From Lacrimispora defluvii (lineage in GTDB: Bacteria; Bacillota; Clostridia; Lachnospirales; Lachnospiraceae): 54,730 nucleotides of DNA. Shown here piece by piece: positions 1 to 8,080 of the stretch. The translations under genes were made by a program, and so were the position numbers. How positions within the stretch are numbered: position 1 is the first letter of the stretch; the number at the start of each line of letters is the position of its first letter. The notes below the pieces were generated by a model, which saw nothing but the letters and a program-made list of their open reading frames with translations, was not told the origin of the DNA and did no database searches. The stretch covers positions 1 to 54,730 of the forward strand of contig JAAOXG010000005.1 in NCBI GenBank assembly GCA_013036995.1, in the 5' to 3' direction.

Positions 1-475
1 TCGCGCCCGTAGGTCCAGTAGCCCCGGTCGGTCCAGTAGCCCCGGTCGGTCCAGTAGACCCATCGCCTGTAACATTCTTCTGAACTATGACAATAGAACC
101 TTTTAAAGGAACCTGTGGAGAGAAGTACACAATTCCTGTACTAATGTTTTCTAATGATAAAGTAACAGGAGCACTGACGACTTCAATAATTCCAGCTCCA
201 TATACCTCACCAGTTTTTAATGGAGAATTTCCTCTTAAAAAATCACCTTGCGAGGTAACAAGTGCAAATGAAGTTCCGTTTGTAGATTGAGAAGATTGTG
301 TTGACAGCCACCAGTCAATAGAAAATCTTCCTGTTTCCAGGAAAGTGATGACACCTGTGGCAGGATCGTAAACTATATTTCCTGAAGTGAAGACAATGCT
401 GTCAAAAAGAACATTATTTCCAGCCTCTATGCTAACGGAATTGTTTAATTCCAGTTGGAGAGCAATATCAGCCAT
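1..475 (-). CDS. Collagen-repeat surface protein, 3' end beyond window
   Basis: The reading frame opens at an ATG (475 down) behind an AAGGGGG ribosome site and runs off the left edge after 158 codons without a stop. The first about 130 residues form a beta-rich domain resembling the C1q/TNF-like module of Firmicute exosporium proteins (a 'NNVLFDSIVF' stretch, then 'TGVITFLETGRFSIDWW'). They are followed by Gly-X-Y triplets of the GPTGAT type, which continue past position 1. In BclA-like proteins the globular module follows the collagen stalk; here it precedes it. The likely role is a cell or spore surface filament, which is inference. No signal peptide is visible, as is usual for spore-surface proteins. 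Length and C-terminus are unknown because the gene is cut by the window. Confidence 0.85.
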   Translation of the reverse strand, partial: MADIALQLELNNSVSIEAGNNVLFDSIVFTSGNIVYDPATGVITFLETGRFSIDWWLSTQSSQSTNGTSFALVTSQGDFLRGNSPLKTGEVYGAGIIEVVSAPVTLSLENISTGIVYFSPQVPLKGSIVIVQKNVTGDGSTGPTGATGPTGATGPTGA

Positions 476-541
476 AGTTATCCCCCTTGTTTAAATTGAG
501 CTAAATAATGATACTGATTTTTTTAATCAAAAGTATCTATA

Positions 542-550
542 TATAGTATG
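542..550 (-). promoter_or_regulatory. Possible sporulation sigma-K/E-like -10 element
   Basis: Reading the minus strand, CATACTATA lies about 67 bases upstream of the collagen-repeat start codon. It matches the sigma-K -10 pattern CATANNNTA. I see no clear -35 partner, so this is only a suggestion, supported by the spore-surface character of the gene. Confidence 0.3.
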
Positions 551-630
551 TTATCAGACGGATTTTGGGACATACGGGATAGGAATCTGAACACTGCAAA
601 TCATTTTATAAAGCCGGATGAAATGAACAC

Positions 631-667
631 AAAAAAAGCTCCTCACAGCGTGAGAAGCCTTTTTTTT
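631..667. terminator. Bidirectional intrinsic terminator
   Basis: Stem GCTCCTCAC / GTGAGAAGC (one mismatch) with loop AGC, flanked by A7 on the left and T8 on the right, so it can act on either strand. On the minus strand it ends the oadB-oadG transcript. The collagen-repeat gene lies beyond it and so needs its own promoter. Confidence 0.8.
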
Positions 668-682
668 AACAGAACAATATGA

Positions 683-838
683 TCAGTCTTTTTTAGAGTT
701 GTCCTGTTTCAATTTAGATGTATTTGTAATCTTAGAGAGCAGGACTACAATTGCTGTTAAGATTCCAATTACTATAAATATGGAAGCCATACCTTTTCCC
801 ATAATCTCTAAAGCGTAAATTATATTTTGTGTATTCAT
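683..838 (-). CDS. OadG-family decarboxylase gamma subunit (51 aa)
   Basis: A 51-codon frame starts at ATG 838 behind GAAAGGAGC, 17 bases downstream of the oadB stop on the same strand. The product has a short N-terminus, one hydrophobic segment (about residues 17-35, 'MASIFIVIGILTAIVV') and a short polar, Lys-rich tail. This is the layout of the gamma subunit of Na+-translocating decarboxylases, which anchors the alpha and beta subunits. The position next to the beta subunit makes the call likely. It is shorter than usual and lacks the longer soluble tail that carries metal-binding residues in enterobacterial OadG. No alpha (carboxyltransferase) or biotin-carrier gene is in the window. Confidence 0.7.
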   Translation of the reverse strand: MNTQNIIYALEIMGKGMASIFIVIGILTAIVVLLSKITNTSKLKQDNSKKD

Positions 839-855
839 AATAAAGCTCCTTTCAT

Positions 856-2004
856 CTAAGCCATATTCTTAAGAATCTGACTGACCAGATTTATAACCAC
901 GCCTCCTGCGACAACAGAACCAATCTGGCCTGCCACATTTGCGCTGATCGCATGCATCAGGAGATGATTGGTCGGATCTTCTTTAAGTCCCATTTTTTGA
1001 ATGACCCGGGCTGACATGGGGAAAGCAGAGATTCCTGCTGCGCCAACCATTGGATTGATTTTCTTCTTTAAAAACAGATTCAAAAACTTGGCAAATAAGA
1101 CGCCGCCAATAGAGTCAAAAATAAATGCAACTAATCCTAACAGCATAATGAGCAATGTATTGACATTTACAAATGCTTCCGCCTGCATACTAAAGGAAAT
1201 TGTGATGCCAAGCAGTAAAGTGATCAGGTTAGCAAGCGTGGTCTGTGCCGTGTCAGATAAACTTCCCAGGCAGCCGCATTCTCTGATTAAATTTCCGAAC
1301 ATAAGGAAGCCTACCAGTGCAACAGACTGGGGTGCGATAAGTCCGGCAACTATGGTAACTATAATTGGAAACAGAATTCGGGTTAATTTCGTTACTGATG
1401 CCGGATTATATTCCATTCGGATCATACGTTCCTTTTTGGTAGTAACCAGTCTGATTGCAAAAGGTTGTACAATGGGTACCAGTGCCATATAAGAATATGC
1501 AGCAACTGCGATTGCTCCCATATAGTTTGAATGCATGATCTGGGAAACCAGAATAGAGGTTGGACCATCCGCAGCACCGATAATACCAATGGCAGCCGCA
1601 TCATTTAGATCAAAATTAAAGATTACCGCCAGCAATATAGTAAAAAAGATACCAAACTGTGCAGCACCGCCGAATAAGAACATTTTTGGATTGGAGAGCA
1701 GTGGTCCGAAATCGATCATTGCTCCAATTCCAATAAACAAAAGAATTGGCAAAGCTTCAGAAGATTCAATGGTAGTCTCAAATAACCACTGGATTATTCC
1801 GTTTACATTCCCTACTCCTTCAATTGTCTGGTTTAGTACTCCTGACAAGGGAAGGTTAACGAGAATAGCTCCGAAACCCATAGGCAGCAGTAGGGAAGGT
1901 TCAAATCCTTTGACTATGGCCAGGTAGATTAATAACCCTCCAATTCCATACATAACCAACTGCTGCCAAGTAATTGCTGTGACACCTGACAATAAAAATT
2001 CCAT
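856..2004 (-). CDS. oadB: Na+-translocating decarboxylase beta subunit
   Basis: 382 residues, the usual size for the OadB/GcdB/MmdB family, the membrane subunit that couples decarboxylation of a carboxybiotin carrier to Na+ export. Many hydrophobic segments are present. Diagnostic stretches are 'GIIGAADGPTSILVSQ' (the conserved Asp/Gly-Pro-Thr Na+-site region) and, near the C-terminus, 'HAISANVAGQIGSVVAGG'. The start ATG follows CTAAGGAGG. It is followed by the small gamma subunit and then a terminator, so it is a two-gene transcript. Which acid is decarboxylated (oxaloacetate, methylmalonyl-CoA or glutaconyl-CoA) cannot be told from the beta subunit alone. Confidence 0.92.
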   Translation of the reverse strand: MEFLLSGVTAITWQQLVMYGIGGLLIYLAIVKGFEPSLLLPMGFGAILVNLPLSGVLNQTIEGVGNVNGIIQWLFETTIESSEALPILLFIGIGAMIDFGPLLSNPKMFLFGGAAQFGIFFTILLAVIFNFDLNDAAAIGIIGAADGPTSILVSQIMHSNYMGAIAVAAYSYMALVPIVQPFAIRLVTTKKERMIRMEYNPASVTKLTRILFPIIVTIVAGLIAPQSVALVGFLMFGNLIRECGCLGSLSDTAQTTLANLITLLLGITISFSMQAEAFVNVNTLLIMLLGLVAFIFDSIGGVLFAKFLNLFLKKKINPMVGAAGISAFPMSARVIQKMGLKEDPTNHLLMHAISANVAGQIGSVVAGGVVINLVSQILKNMA

Positions 2005-2109
2005 AATGAAAATCCTCCTTAGCTAGGTTCTCTTTTTTGTATAAATTGCAGATATATTTAATAAAAATAATATAAAATTCATGAAATAACAATAAAAACA
2101 AACAATTTC

Positions 2110-2139
2110 ATTTTAAACTATGACCATTATTTGTGTCAA
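2110..2139 (-). promoter_or_regulatory. Promoter of oadB-oadG
   Basis: On the minus strand TTGACA (2139-2134) and TAAAAT (2115-2110) are 18 bases apart, about 100 bases upstream of the oadB start in very AT-rich DNA. Good sigma-A type match. Confidence 0.65.
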
Positions 2140-2363
2140 TGCGTACTTGAATTTTTAACTGTTAATTATTCGTTAATATTGCAGATGACTTATTTAATTC
2201 AAACGATTATTATATCTAATTATTGTCATAAACTATAAGGTTATAAGCAGTATTTAATAACAAAAATACCACAGGATATACAAAATATACAAATAAGTAG
2301 TATAAATTGGTTTGAAAACCTAAGAACAATGTGCATTATATTCAGTTATAAGACAGCATTTAT
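2140..2363. other. AT-rich gap between divergent promoters
   Basis: This is the middle of a 430-base intergenic stretch between oadB and hppA. It is very A+T rich and holds no reading frame, RNA-like fold or repeat that I can support. Confidence 0.6.
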
Positions 2364-2391
2364 TTGATACTTGAACTTATTACACTATAAT
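2364..2391 (+). promoter_or_regulatory. Promoter of the pyrophosphatase gene
   Basis: TTGATA (2364-2369), 16-base spacer, TATAAT (2386-2391); transcription would start near 2398, about 40 bases before the coding region. Confidence 0.7.
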
Positions 2392-2447
2392 GCTAGTATT
2401 GGAAGCAAAGCGAATTCTGCTTAATAAATGAAAGGGAGATGAGCTCT

Positions 2448-4580
2448 TTGGTACTTAATTTACAGTTTTTTCAGATCTTATCTATTATTATCTCAATGCT
2501 TGCTTTTGGCGTAGCATTCTGGCTTTACCGATGGGTTGAAGCACAGCCTTCCTCCAATCAAAGGATCACAGAAATAAGTAAATTGATTCGCAATGGCGCA
2601 AACACATTTCTCACAAAAGAATACAAGACTTTATTACGCTTTTGTCTTGTAGCAGCAGTTGTTATTTTAATATTTCTTCCTTCACCCATATGGAGGGGAA
2701 ATATGATTGGCAACATCATTATGGCAGCTTCGTATTTGTTCGGCACAGTTTTTTCCGCAATTGCGGGGAAGATTGGTATCAGTATTGCAACAATTGCCAA
2801 TGTGAAAGCGGCGGAGGCTTCCACTAAGGGGATTAAACAGTCGTTTATGTCTGGATTTCGAGGCGGAGCTGTTATGGGAATGGCAGTTGTGGGATCCAGT
2901 CTTCTGGGCGTGACTCTGGTTTTACTTGTGACAAATAATACCACAGCACTTCTGGGATTCAGCTTCGGTGCAAGCTCCATGGCCCTTTTTGCAAAGGCAG
3001 GCGGTGGTATCTTTACAAAGACAGCAGATATCAGTGCAGATCTGGTTGGCAAAGTTGAACTTGGAATTCCTGAGGATGATCCCAGAAACCCAGCAGTGAT
3101 TGCTGATAACGTAGGCGATAACGTAGGAGATGTGGCTGGAATGGGAGCGGATTTATTTGATTCCAATGTGGCTTCCATGGCAGCCGCGCTGGTTATGGCA
3201 GTTTCTCTTGACGGTGTTTGTAAGGCAGCTGGTCAGACAGCCAACAATGCAGCCATGGTTTTCTGCTATGCAGCAGTTGGTCTTCTGGCTTCCATGGTGG
3301 GTGTAATGACTGCAAGAATGAAAGAGGGCGGTGATCCCACTCTGGCATTAAATACAAATACATACGTAACAACGGGACTATACGGTGTGCTGACTGCAGC
3401 CGCAACCTGGACTTTTGGTTTTTCCTGGCGAATCTGGGGGGCCAGCGTGATTGGTCTTCTGGTAGGTGTTGTCATTGGTCTTGCCAGTGATTACTTTACA
3501 GATGACAAAAGGCCTCCGGTTCGTGCAGTGGCAAAGGCCTGTGAGTCCGGACCTGCATTTACTATTTTATCCGGAATCAGCTATGGTTTAATGAGCACTC
3601 TTCCGTCTATGATCGGAATTGGGGTTTCAGCACTTGCTGCCTATAAACTCTGCTATCCAATGGGCGGAGGAAGTGTGGAGTATGCCATGTTTGGAATATC
3701 CATGGCTGCAGTTGGAATGCTTTCAATTGTAGGTATGATTATATCCAACGATGCGTATGGTCCAATCGTTGACAATGCAAGAGGTCTGGTGGAGATGGGT
3801 GATCTTGGCGACAAGGCGCTTGAAATAACCGATTCCCTGGACAGCGCAGGAAATACAGTAAAGGCAGTGACAAAAGGGTTTGCCATCGGTGCTGCCGGTC
3901 TTACAGTAATCGCTTTGCTGGGAGCATTTATGAGTGAGGTGAACGGTGCGATTGATGAGCTTAATGCTGCTTCGGCGGGAGTGATTATGGATAAGATCAC
4001 AGGCTTTGATGTGATTAATCCCAATGTCTTTTTTGGATTATTAATCGGCGCAGCAATTCCTGCATTGTTTTCAGCCATGCTGATGCTTGGTGTTGACCGG
4101 AATGCACAGCGTATGGTTTCTGAAATCCACCGTCAGTTCAGAGAGATTGCCGGATTAAAAGAGGGAAAAGAAGGCGTTGTCCCGGAATACGACAAGTGTA
4201 TAGAAATAGCCACTGACGGCGCAATTAAGGAGCTGGTTCCAGCCGGACTTATGACCATTATTGCCACTTTGTTAGTTGGATTTATCGGAGGCGTACAGTC
4301 CATCGGAGGTTTCATAACCGGAAATATTGTCAGCGGATTATTATTCGCATTATTCATGTCCAATTCAGGAGGACTGTGGGATAATACAAAGAAATACATC
4401 GAGGCCGGGAATAACGGAGGCAAAAATTCGCCGGCTCATAAAGCAGGTGTAGTGGGAGATACAGTAGGAGATCCATTTAAAGATACAGCAGGTCCGTCGA
4501 TTAATACTCAGATAACAGTAGTATCCCTGGTGGCTTCTTTGTCCGCTACTATTTTCCTTACCTTTAATCTGTTTGGATGA
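2448..4580 (+). CDS. hppA: Membrane-bound ion-pumping pyrophosphatase
   Basis: A roughly 710-residue polytopic membrane protein of the H+/Na+-PPase family, which uses hydrolysis of cytoplasmic PPi to pump cations out. The substrate-site block is clear: 'GGGIFTKTADISADLVGK', 'DDPRNPAVIADNVGDNVGD' and a second acidic block 'GDTVGDPFKDTAGPS' near the C-terminus. The cation-dependence motif reads GNTVKAVTKGFAIG. In the family, Lys and Thr at these places mark K+-independent enzymes (K+-dependent ones have Ala and Gly). The pump-site segment reads GADLFDSN, with Asp-Ser-Asn where many homologues have Glu-Ser/Thr-Tyr, so ion specificity is open. An ATG at 2439 abuts the GGGAG site with no spacer; TTG at 2448, in frame and 9 bases from AAAGGGAG, is the better start. 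Confidence 0.95.
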   Translation: MVLNLQFFQILSIIISMLAFGVAFWLYRWVEAQPSSNQRITEISKLIRNGANTFLTKEYKTLLRFCLVAAVVILIFLPSPIWRGNMIGNIIMAASYLFGTVFSAIAGKIGISIATIANVKAAEASTKGIKQSFMSGFRGGAVMGMAVVGSSLLGVTLVLLVTNNTTALLGFSFGASSMALFAKAGGGIFTKTADISADLVGKVELGIPEDDPRNPAVIADNVGDNVGDVAGMGADLFDSNVASMAAALVMAVSLDGVCKAAGQTANNAAMVFCYAAVGLLASMVGVMTARMKEGGDPTLALNTNTYVTTGLYGVLTAAATWTFGFSWRIWGASVIGLLVGVVIGLASDYFTDDKRPPVRAVAKACESGPAFTILSGISYGLMSTLPSMIGIGVSALAAYKLCYPMGGGSVEYAMFGISMAAVGMLSIVGMIISNDAYGPIVDNARGLVEMGDLGDKALEITDSLDSAGNTVKAVTKGFAIGAAGLTVIALLGAFMSEVNGAIDELNAASAGVIMDKITGFDVINPNVFFGLLIGAAIPALFSAMLMLGVDRNAQRMVSEIHRQFREIAGLKEGKEGVVPEYDKCIEIATDGAIKELVPAGLMTIIATLLVGFIGGVQSIGGFITGNIVSGLLFALFMSNSGGLWDNTKKYIEAGNNGGKNSPAHKAGVVGDTVGDPFKDTAGPSINTQITVVSLVASLSATIFLTFNLFG

Positions 4581-4585
4581 TAATC

Positions 4586-4633
4586 AGAGAATAGGGCAGA
4601 AAACCCTTTGTATGGATTTCTGCCCTATTCTCT
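4586..4633. terminator. Hairpin between convergent genes
   Basis: A perfect 17-bp stem (AGAGAATAGGGCAGAAA and its complement) with a 14-base loop sits between hppA and the convergent heparinase-like gene. Neither side has a U-tract, so it is a weak intrinsic terminator at best, or a transcript-end stabiliser. Confidence 0.5.
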
Positions 4634-4640
4634 CCAGAAT

Positions 4641-6449
4641 CTATTCTATGGTTAATACTAAATCATTTAAATCCATTGACACTAATACCCGGTAAATATC
4701 ATGCTTCCAGGTTGTTTTTAGCCTGTCATCTGTTATGGGAAGGCATTCCTTTTTCATATTTGAGCTGCCGGTTACAGTTACAGTTCCAAGATCTCCGATT
4801 TTTATCTGATTCCCATCTAATGCTGGTTCCTCATAAAACATAAGGGATAATACCGGCTGCAAATTCTCCCCTTCGTAATGATCCGTTATAACAATCTGTT
4901 CTCCCTTTTTCATGACAACACTTCGCTCATAAGAATGAATCCGGTTGTCCGGGTAAGCACCGGCAATGTCCATTGTAATGCTGCATACAGTAGAACCAAG
5001 CTCATAAGAGACATTTTTTGCAGCAAAAGAAGCTCCGTCTTTCTGGATAATTTCAATATCTCCATCCTGGAAGGAGGGAAGGTTGTGGTAACGGGACTGC
5101 ATGGTCCATATATCATACCTTTCCGGAGAAAATGTCTTTTTGGTATAGGTTTCCACACCTATATCGATCAGCAGCGGCCTGCCATCTTTATAAATGGTAA
5201 AGCTGCCGGTATCGTTGTGATTGTGGCTGTCATTGTTATCACCTGCTTTGACGGCTAAGTACCGATGGTCATCCCTTGCAATGAAGATTCCAACACTTTC
5301 ATACCAGTAATCCCTATGTTTAATAGAAGGAGCTTTGTCGAAGGTAAGCATTTCCCCATATGTGAACACGGTCTGGAGCCGGTAAAATAAATTGTGCTCA
5401 CTGACATCCAGTGGATCTTCCCCATTTTGGTAATCTGAAGCAGCAAATGCCATCAGTTCCTGGTTCCCTGTCCGTTTGCCAAATAAGAATTCTCTGGCGC
5501 CGCAGCGTCCGGCGACAGGAGAGCAGTCTGCAAAATTAACATAGTAGATCCCGTCGATATGAACATTTAAAATATAAGCTGCAATGTTTTTAACTTTTTT
5601 ATTTGAGTATATGGTTTGAAAGGAATGATCTGTGATACCGTTCAGTACTTCCAGGCAATTAAACAGACATAATCCTGCATGACGATAATACTGCGCTCCC
5701 TCGTCACAGCACCCGTCGTCTCCATATTCATCAAGAAAGTAATCAATGCTTTGGCATGCTTTCTCAAGAATCTGTTGTTTCCTCACTTCATCAAGATCTC
5801 TTGTAAATGCAGAGAGAAGTACATTCTGTGTACACCATACTGTCCAGTTATTCATGGGACTTTTGCCATCCCCCATCCACCAGAAATGTTCATTCAGATA
5901 AGGCCGAAAGATCCGTTCTTCCAGATTTTTATTGATCATTGCAGACAGGAAGGGACTTACCTGAAAAAGCTCCTGCCTCAAAAGATACTCTGCTATAGAC
6001 AGAACCGCTCCGGTTTCAGCAGCGAATAAATCGATGACAGGCCGGGTTACGTCAGGAAGGATGAACTGGGGTGTATCCCGGATATAAGAGTTATGGGCAG
6101 GGAGCTGCCACGCATTTTCTTCACAGATTAAATAAAGACCGTTGATGATATCGTCCAGAAATCGTCCTTTATATTCTGCACATTCAGCCAGAACCAGAGA
6201 ATTTAAAACGGTTCGCCTTAAAAACATTTTATCCTGATAATGACTCCGGTTTCCTGTTCTGGAGAATTCCATAAATTCAGTTGCAGGAAGGGAGGGATAA
6301 GGAAAACCAAGATATTGCTCCCCATCCTTAATCAGACGTAATCGTAATTCTTCCGGCAGACCTTCCCAGGAGTCCCGGTTGGAAGCAGGAAATAAAGGAT
6401 TAAAGCTGGTAATTGGTTTTGTTAAATGCTGAAATATTTCTGTAATCAT
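4641..6449 (-). CDS. Heparinase II/III-family polysaccharide lyase-like enzyme
   Basis: 602 residues with the two-part heparinase II/III layout: an alpha/alpha-toroid-like N-terminal half (about 60-320, with 'NNWTVWCTQNVLLSAF' and 'YGDDGCCDEGAQYYRHAG') and a beta-sandwich C-terminal half. The C-terminal half carries the His/Asn-rich block 'DNNDSHNHNDTGSFTIYKDG', then 'LLIDIGVETYTKKTFSPERY'. This family cleaves uronic-acid-containing polysaccharides by beta-elimination. There is no signal peptide, so it would act on imported oligosaccharides in the cytoplasm. It is the last gene of the unit with the sensor kinase and response regulator (13-base gap) and faces the importer/GH88 unit, which would process its unsaturated products. 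The exact polymer cannot be read from sequence. Confidence 0.85.
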   Translation of the reverse strand: MITEIFQHLTKPITSFNPLFPASNRDSWEGLPEELRLRLIKDGEQYLGFPYPSLPATEFMEFSRTGNRSHYQDKMFLRRTVLNSLVLAECAEYKGRFLDDIINGLYLICEENAWQLPAHNSYIRDTPQFILPDVTRPVIDLFAAETGAVLSIAEYLLRQELFQVSPFLSAMINKNLEERIFRPYLNEHFWWMGDGKSPMNNWTVWCTQNVLLSAFTRDLDEVRKQQILEKACQSIDYFLDEYGDDGCCDEGAQYYRHAGLCLFNCLEVLNGITDHSFQTIYSNKKVKNIAAYILNVHIDGIYYVNFADCSPVAGRCGAREFLFGKRTGNQELMAFAASDYQNGEDPLDVSEHNLFYRLQTVFTYGEMLTFDKAPSIKHRDYWYESVGIFIARDDHRYLAVKAGDNNDSHNHNDTGSFTIYKDGRPLLIDIGVETYTKKTFSPERYDIWTMQSRYHNLPSFQDGDIEIIQKDGASFAAKNVSYELGSTVCSITMDIAGAYPDNRIHSYERSVVMKKGEQIVITDHYEGENLQPVLSLMFYEEPALDGNQIKIGDLGTVTVTGSSNMKKECLPITDDRLKTTWKHDIYRVLVSMDLNDLVLTIE

Positions 6450-6461
6450 GATGTGTTCTCC

Positions 6462-8075
6462 TTATTCTTCTTCCGGATCCATAGTGTTTTGCTGAATAAA
6501 GTCCCTGGGAGAGTATCCGGTGACTTTTTTAAATACCTTGCTGAAATAAAAAGCACTTTCAAAGCCCAACTGGTCGGCTACCTCATAAATCTTCATATCC
6601 TGTTCCAGGAGAAGGGATTTTGCTTTATTGATCTTAGCCTGGGCGATGTATTCGGAGAATCCCAGGTGGCAGTTCTTTTTAAACAGAATGCTTAAATAAT
6701 TAGGGCTTAGTCCGAATACTCCGGCAACCTCATTTAAAGTGAGCTTTTCGGCCACATGATTGTGAATATACTTTTGTACATTTGTAATAACATGAGCCTT
6801 ATAGGTTTTTCGTTTTGATTTTAAGATATCGCACAAACCATCCCGGAGTACGGTCATCCACTCAACAATCTGTTCCACATTGCTAAACCGGTAAATCGAG
6901 CGGTAACCATCACTATAAGAAGAGAAAATCTCCGCCATATTTGCCTCTCCATCCGGCAGAAGAGACAATGCCAGATAAAGAATGTTACAGGCGCCGTCTG
7001 CTGCCTGGGAAAAACGCAGCGGGTGGGCTTCAAACAGTTCTATGATTTCTGTTAAGGTGCGGGAGAGTACATCCGTATCAAATTCATTAAATGCCTTTGT
7101 AATTTCCCCTTTAAAAACTGAAATATTAAATGCATTCCGGATGGAATCCGTATCACCGCTATTAAAAAAGGCAATGGACTGGGACCGGTTCATCCGCCCA
7201 AAGGCCTGACGTGCTTCCTGGTAGGATTCGCTGATTTTTAATGGCTGGGAGAAGGGAGAACCAACGCCAGTTAATACAGTTACATTAAAATAATTGTTCA
7301 CCATTTCCGAAGCATTGGCAAAGGCATGTTTAATCGTATCCTCCTCAAATCCGTCTAAGGAATCAAGGTGAAACACAGCTGCAAAATGCTTCATATCCAG
7401 AGACACCACATAGGCGGGAAGATACCTGGTTATAATTTCTCTGTACATCTGCAGGGTACTGCTATACAGATTCATTAACTTACTGTATTCCATATGGGAG
7501 TGGTTGTTTTCCTGTATTTCGCAAAATGCTGCAAAGTAGCAGTGTTCTGTAAAACTCAGCTTTAAATCCTTTGACTGCAAATCAAACTGTTCCTCACTGT
7601 CAAATAAATTGTGTAGAAGCCGCATGAAAAATTTTTCATAATAGCTTTGAAGCAAAGGACGTCCTGATTCCTTATACTCGATGGAAACCCGAAGACTTTC
7701 TAAACGGGAGAGAGCTTTTTGAACGGATTCCAGTAAGGACGGGGCATTTAACTCCAGCTTGATTAGATAATCCACTGCTTCATATGACATTGCTTCTTTG
7801 ATCAGCTGAAATTCTTCATAACTTGTGAGAAAAATAAACAGAGGGATTTTTCCGTATTTTTCCCGGCACGACTTAGCAAGATCCAGACCGTTCATGATAG
7901 GCATGCGAATATCCGTAATGATGATTTCCGGTGAATATTCCTCAATTAAGTCCAGTGCATTCTGACCATTTACTGCAGTGCCGCAGATTTCAATCCCGTA
8001 GTCTGTCCAGTTTAACATGGACTTTATTCCGATCTGAACCAGTGGTTCGTCATCTACGATCAATAATTTTGTCAT
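6462..8075 (-). CDS. YesN-type response regulator with AraC DNA-binding domain
   Basis: 537 residues. The N-terminal receiver domain has the acidic pair D8-D9, phospho-acceptor Asp55 in 'IIITDIRMP', and Lys in 'YLIKLEL'. A long middle region (about 130-420) has no recognised fold. The C-terminal AraC-type double helix-turn-helix is at about 435-530 ('LTLNEVAGVFGLSPNYLSIL' and 'KIYEVADQLGFESAFYFSKV'). Such regulators respond to YesM-type kinases and activate nearby carbohydrate transport operons. It starts at ATG 8075 behind AGAAAGG, 5 bases after the kinase gene, and is followed by the heparinase-like gene. The likely target is the weak-35 promoter in front of the solute-binding protein gene. 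Confidence 0.95.
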   Translation of the reverse strand: MTKLLIVDDEPLVQIGIKSMLNWTDYGIEICGTAVNGQNALDLIEEYSPEIIITDIRMPIMNGLDLAKSCREKYGKIPLFIFLTSYEEFQLIKEAMSYEAVDYLIKLELNAPSLLESVQKALSRLESLRVSIEYKESGRPLLQSYYEKFFMRLLHNLFDSEEQFDLQSKDLKLSFTEHCYFAAFCEIQENNHSHMEYSKLMNLYSSTLQMYREIITRYLPAYVVSLDMKHFAAVFHLDSLDGFEEDTIKHAFANASEMVNNYFNVTVLTGVGSPFSQPLKISESYQEARQAFGRMNRSQSIAFFNSGDTDSIRNAFNISVFKGEITKAFNEFDTDVLSRTLTEIIELFEAHPLRFSQAADGACNILYLALSLLPDGEANMAEIFSSYSDGYRSIYRFSNVEQIVEWMTVLRDGLCDILKSKRKTYKAHVITNVQKYIHNHVAEKLTLNEVAGVFGLSPNYLSILFKKNCHLGFSEYIAQAKINKAKSLLLEQDMKIYEVADQLGFESAFYFSKVFKKVTGYSPRDFIQQNTMDPEEE

Positions 8076-8080
8076 ATTAA

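Noticed and set aside
87-290. Plus-strand 67-codon frame
   Set aside because: It is antisense to the collagen-repeat protein, whose minus-strand frame shows clear domain and Gly-X-Y signals and a ribosome site.
2558-3178. 206-codon minus-strand frame within the pyrophosphatase gene
   Set aside because: It is a shadow of the GC-patterned third positions in hppA, with no ribosome site and no protein-like domain.
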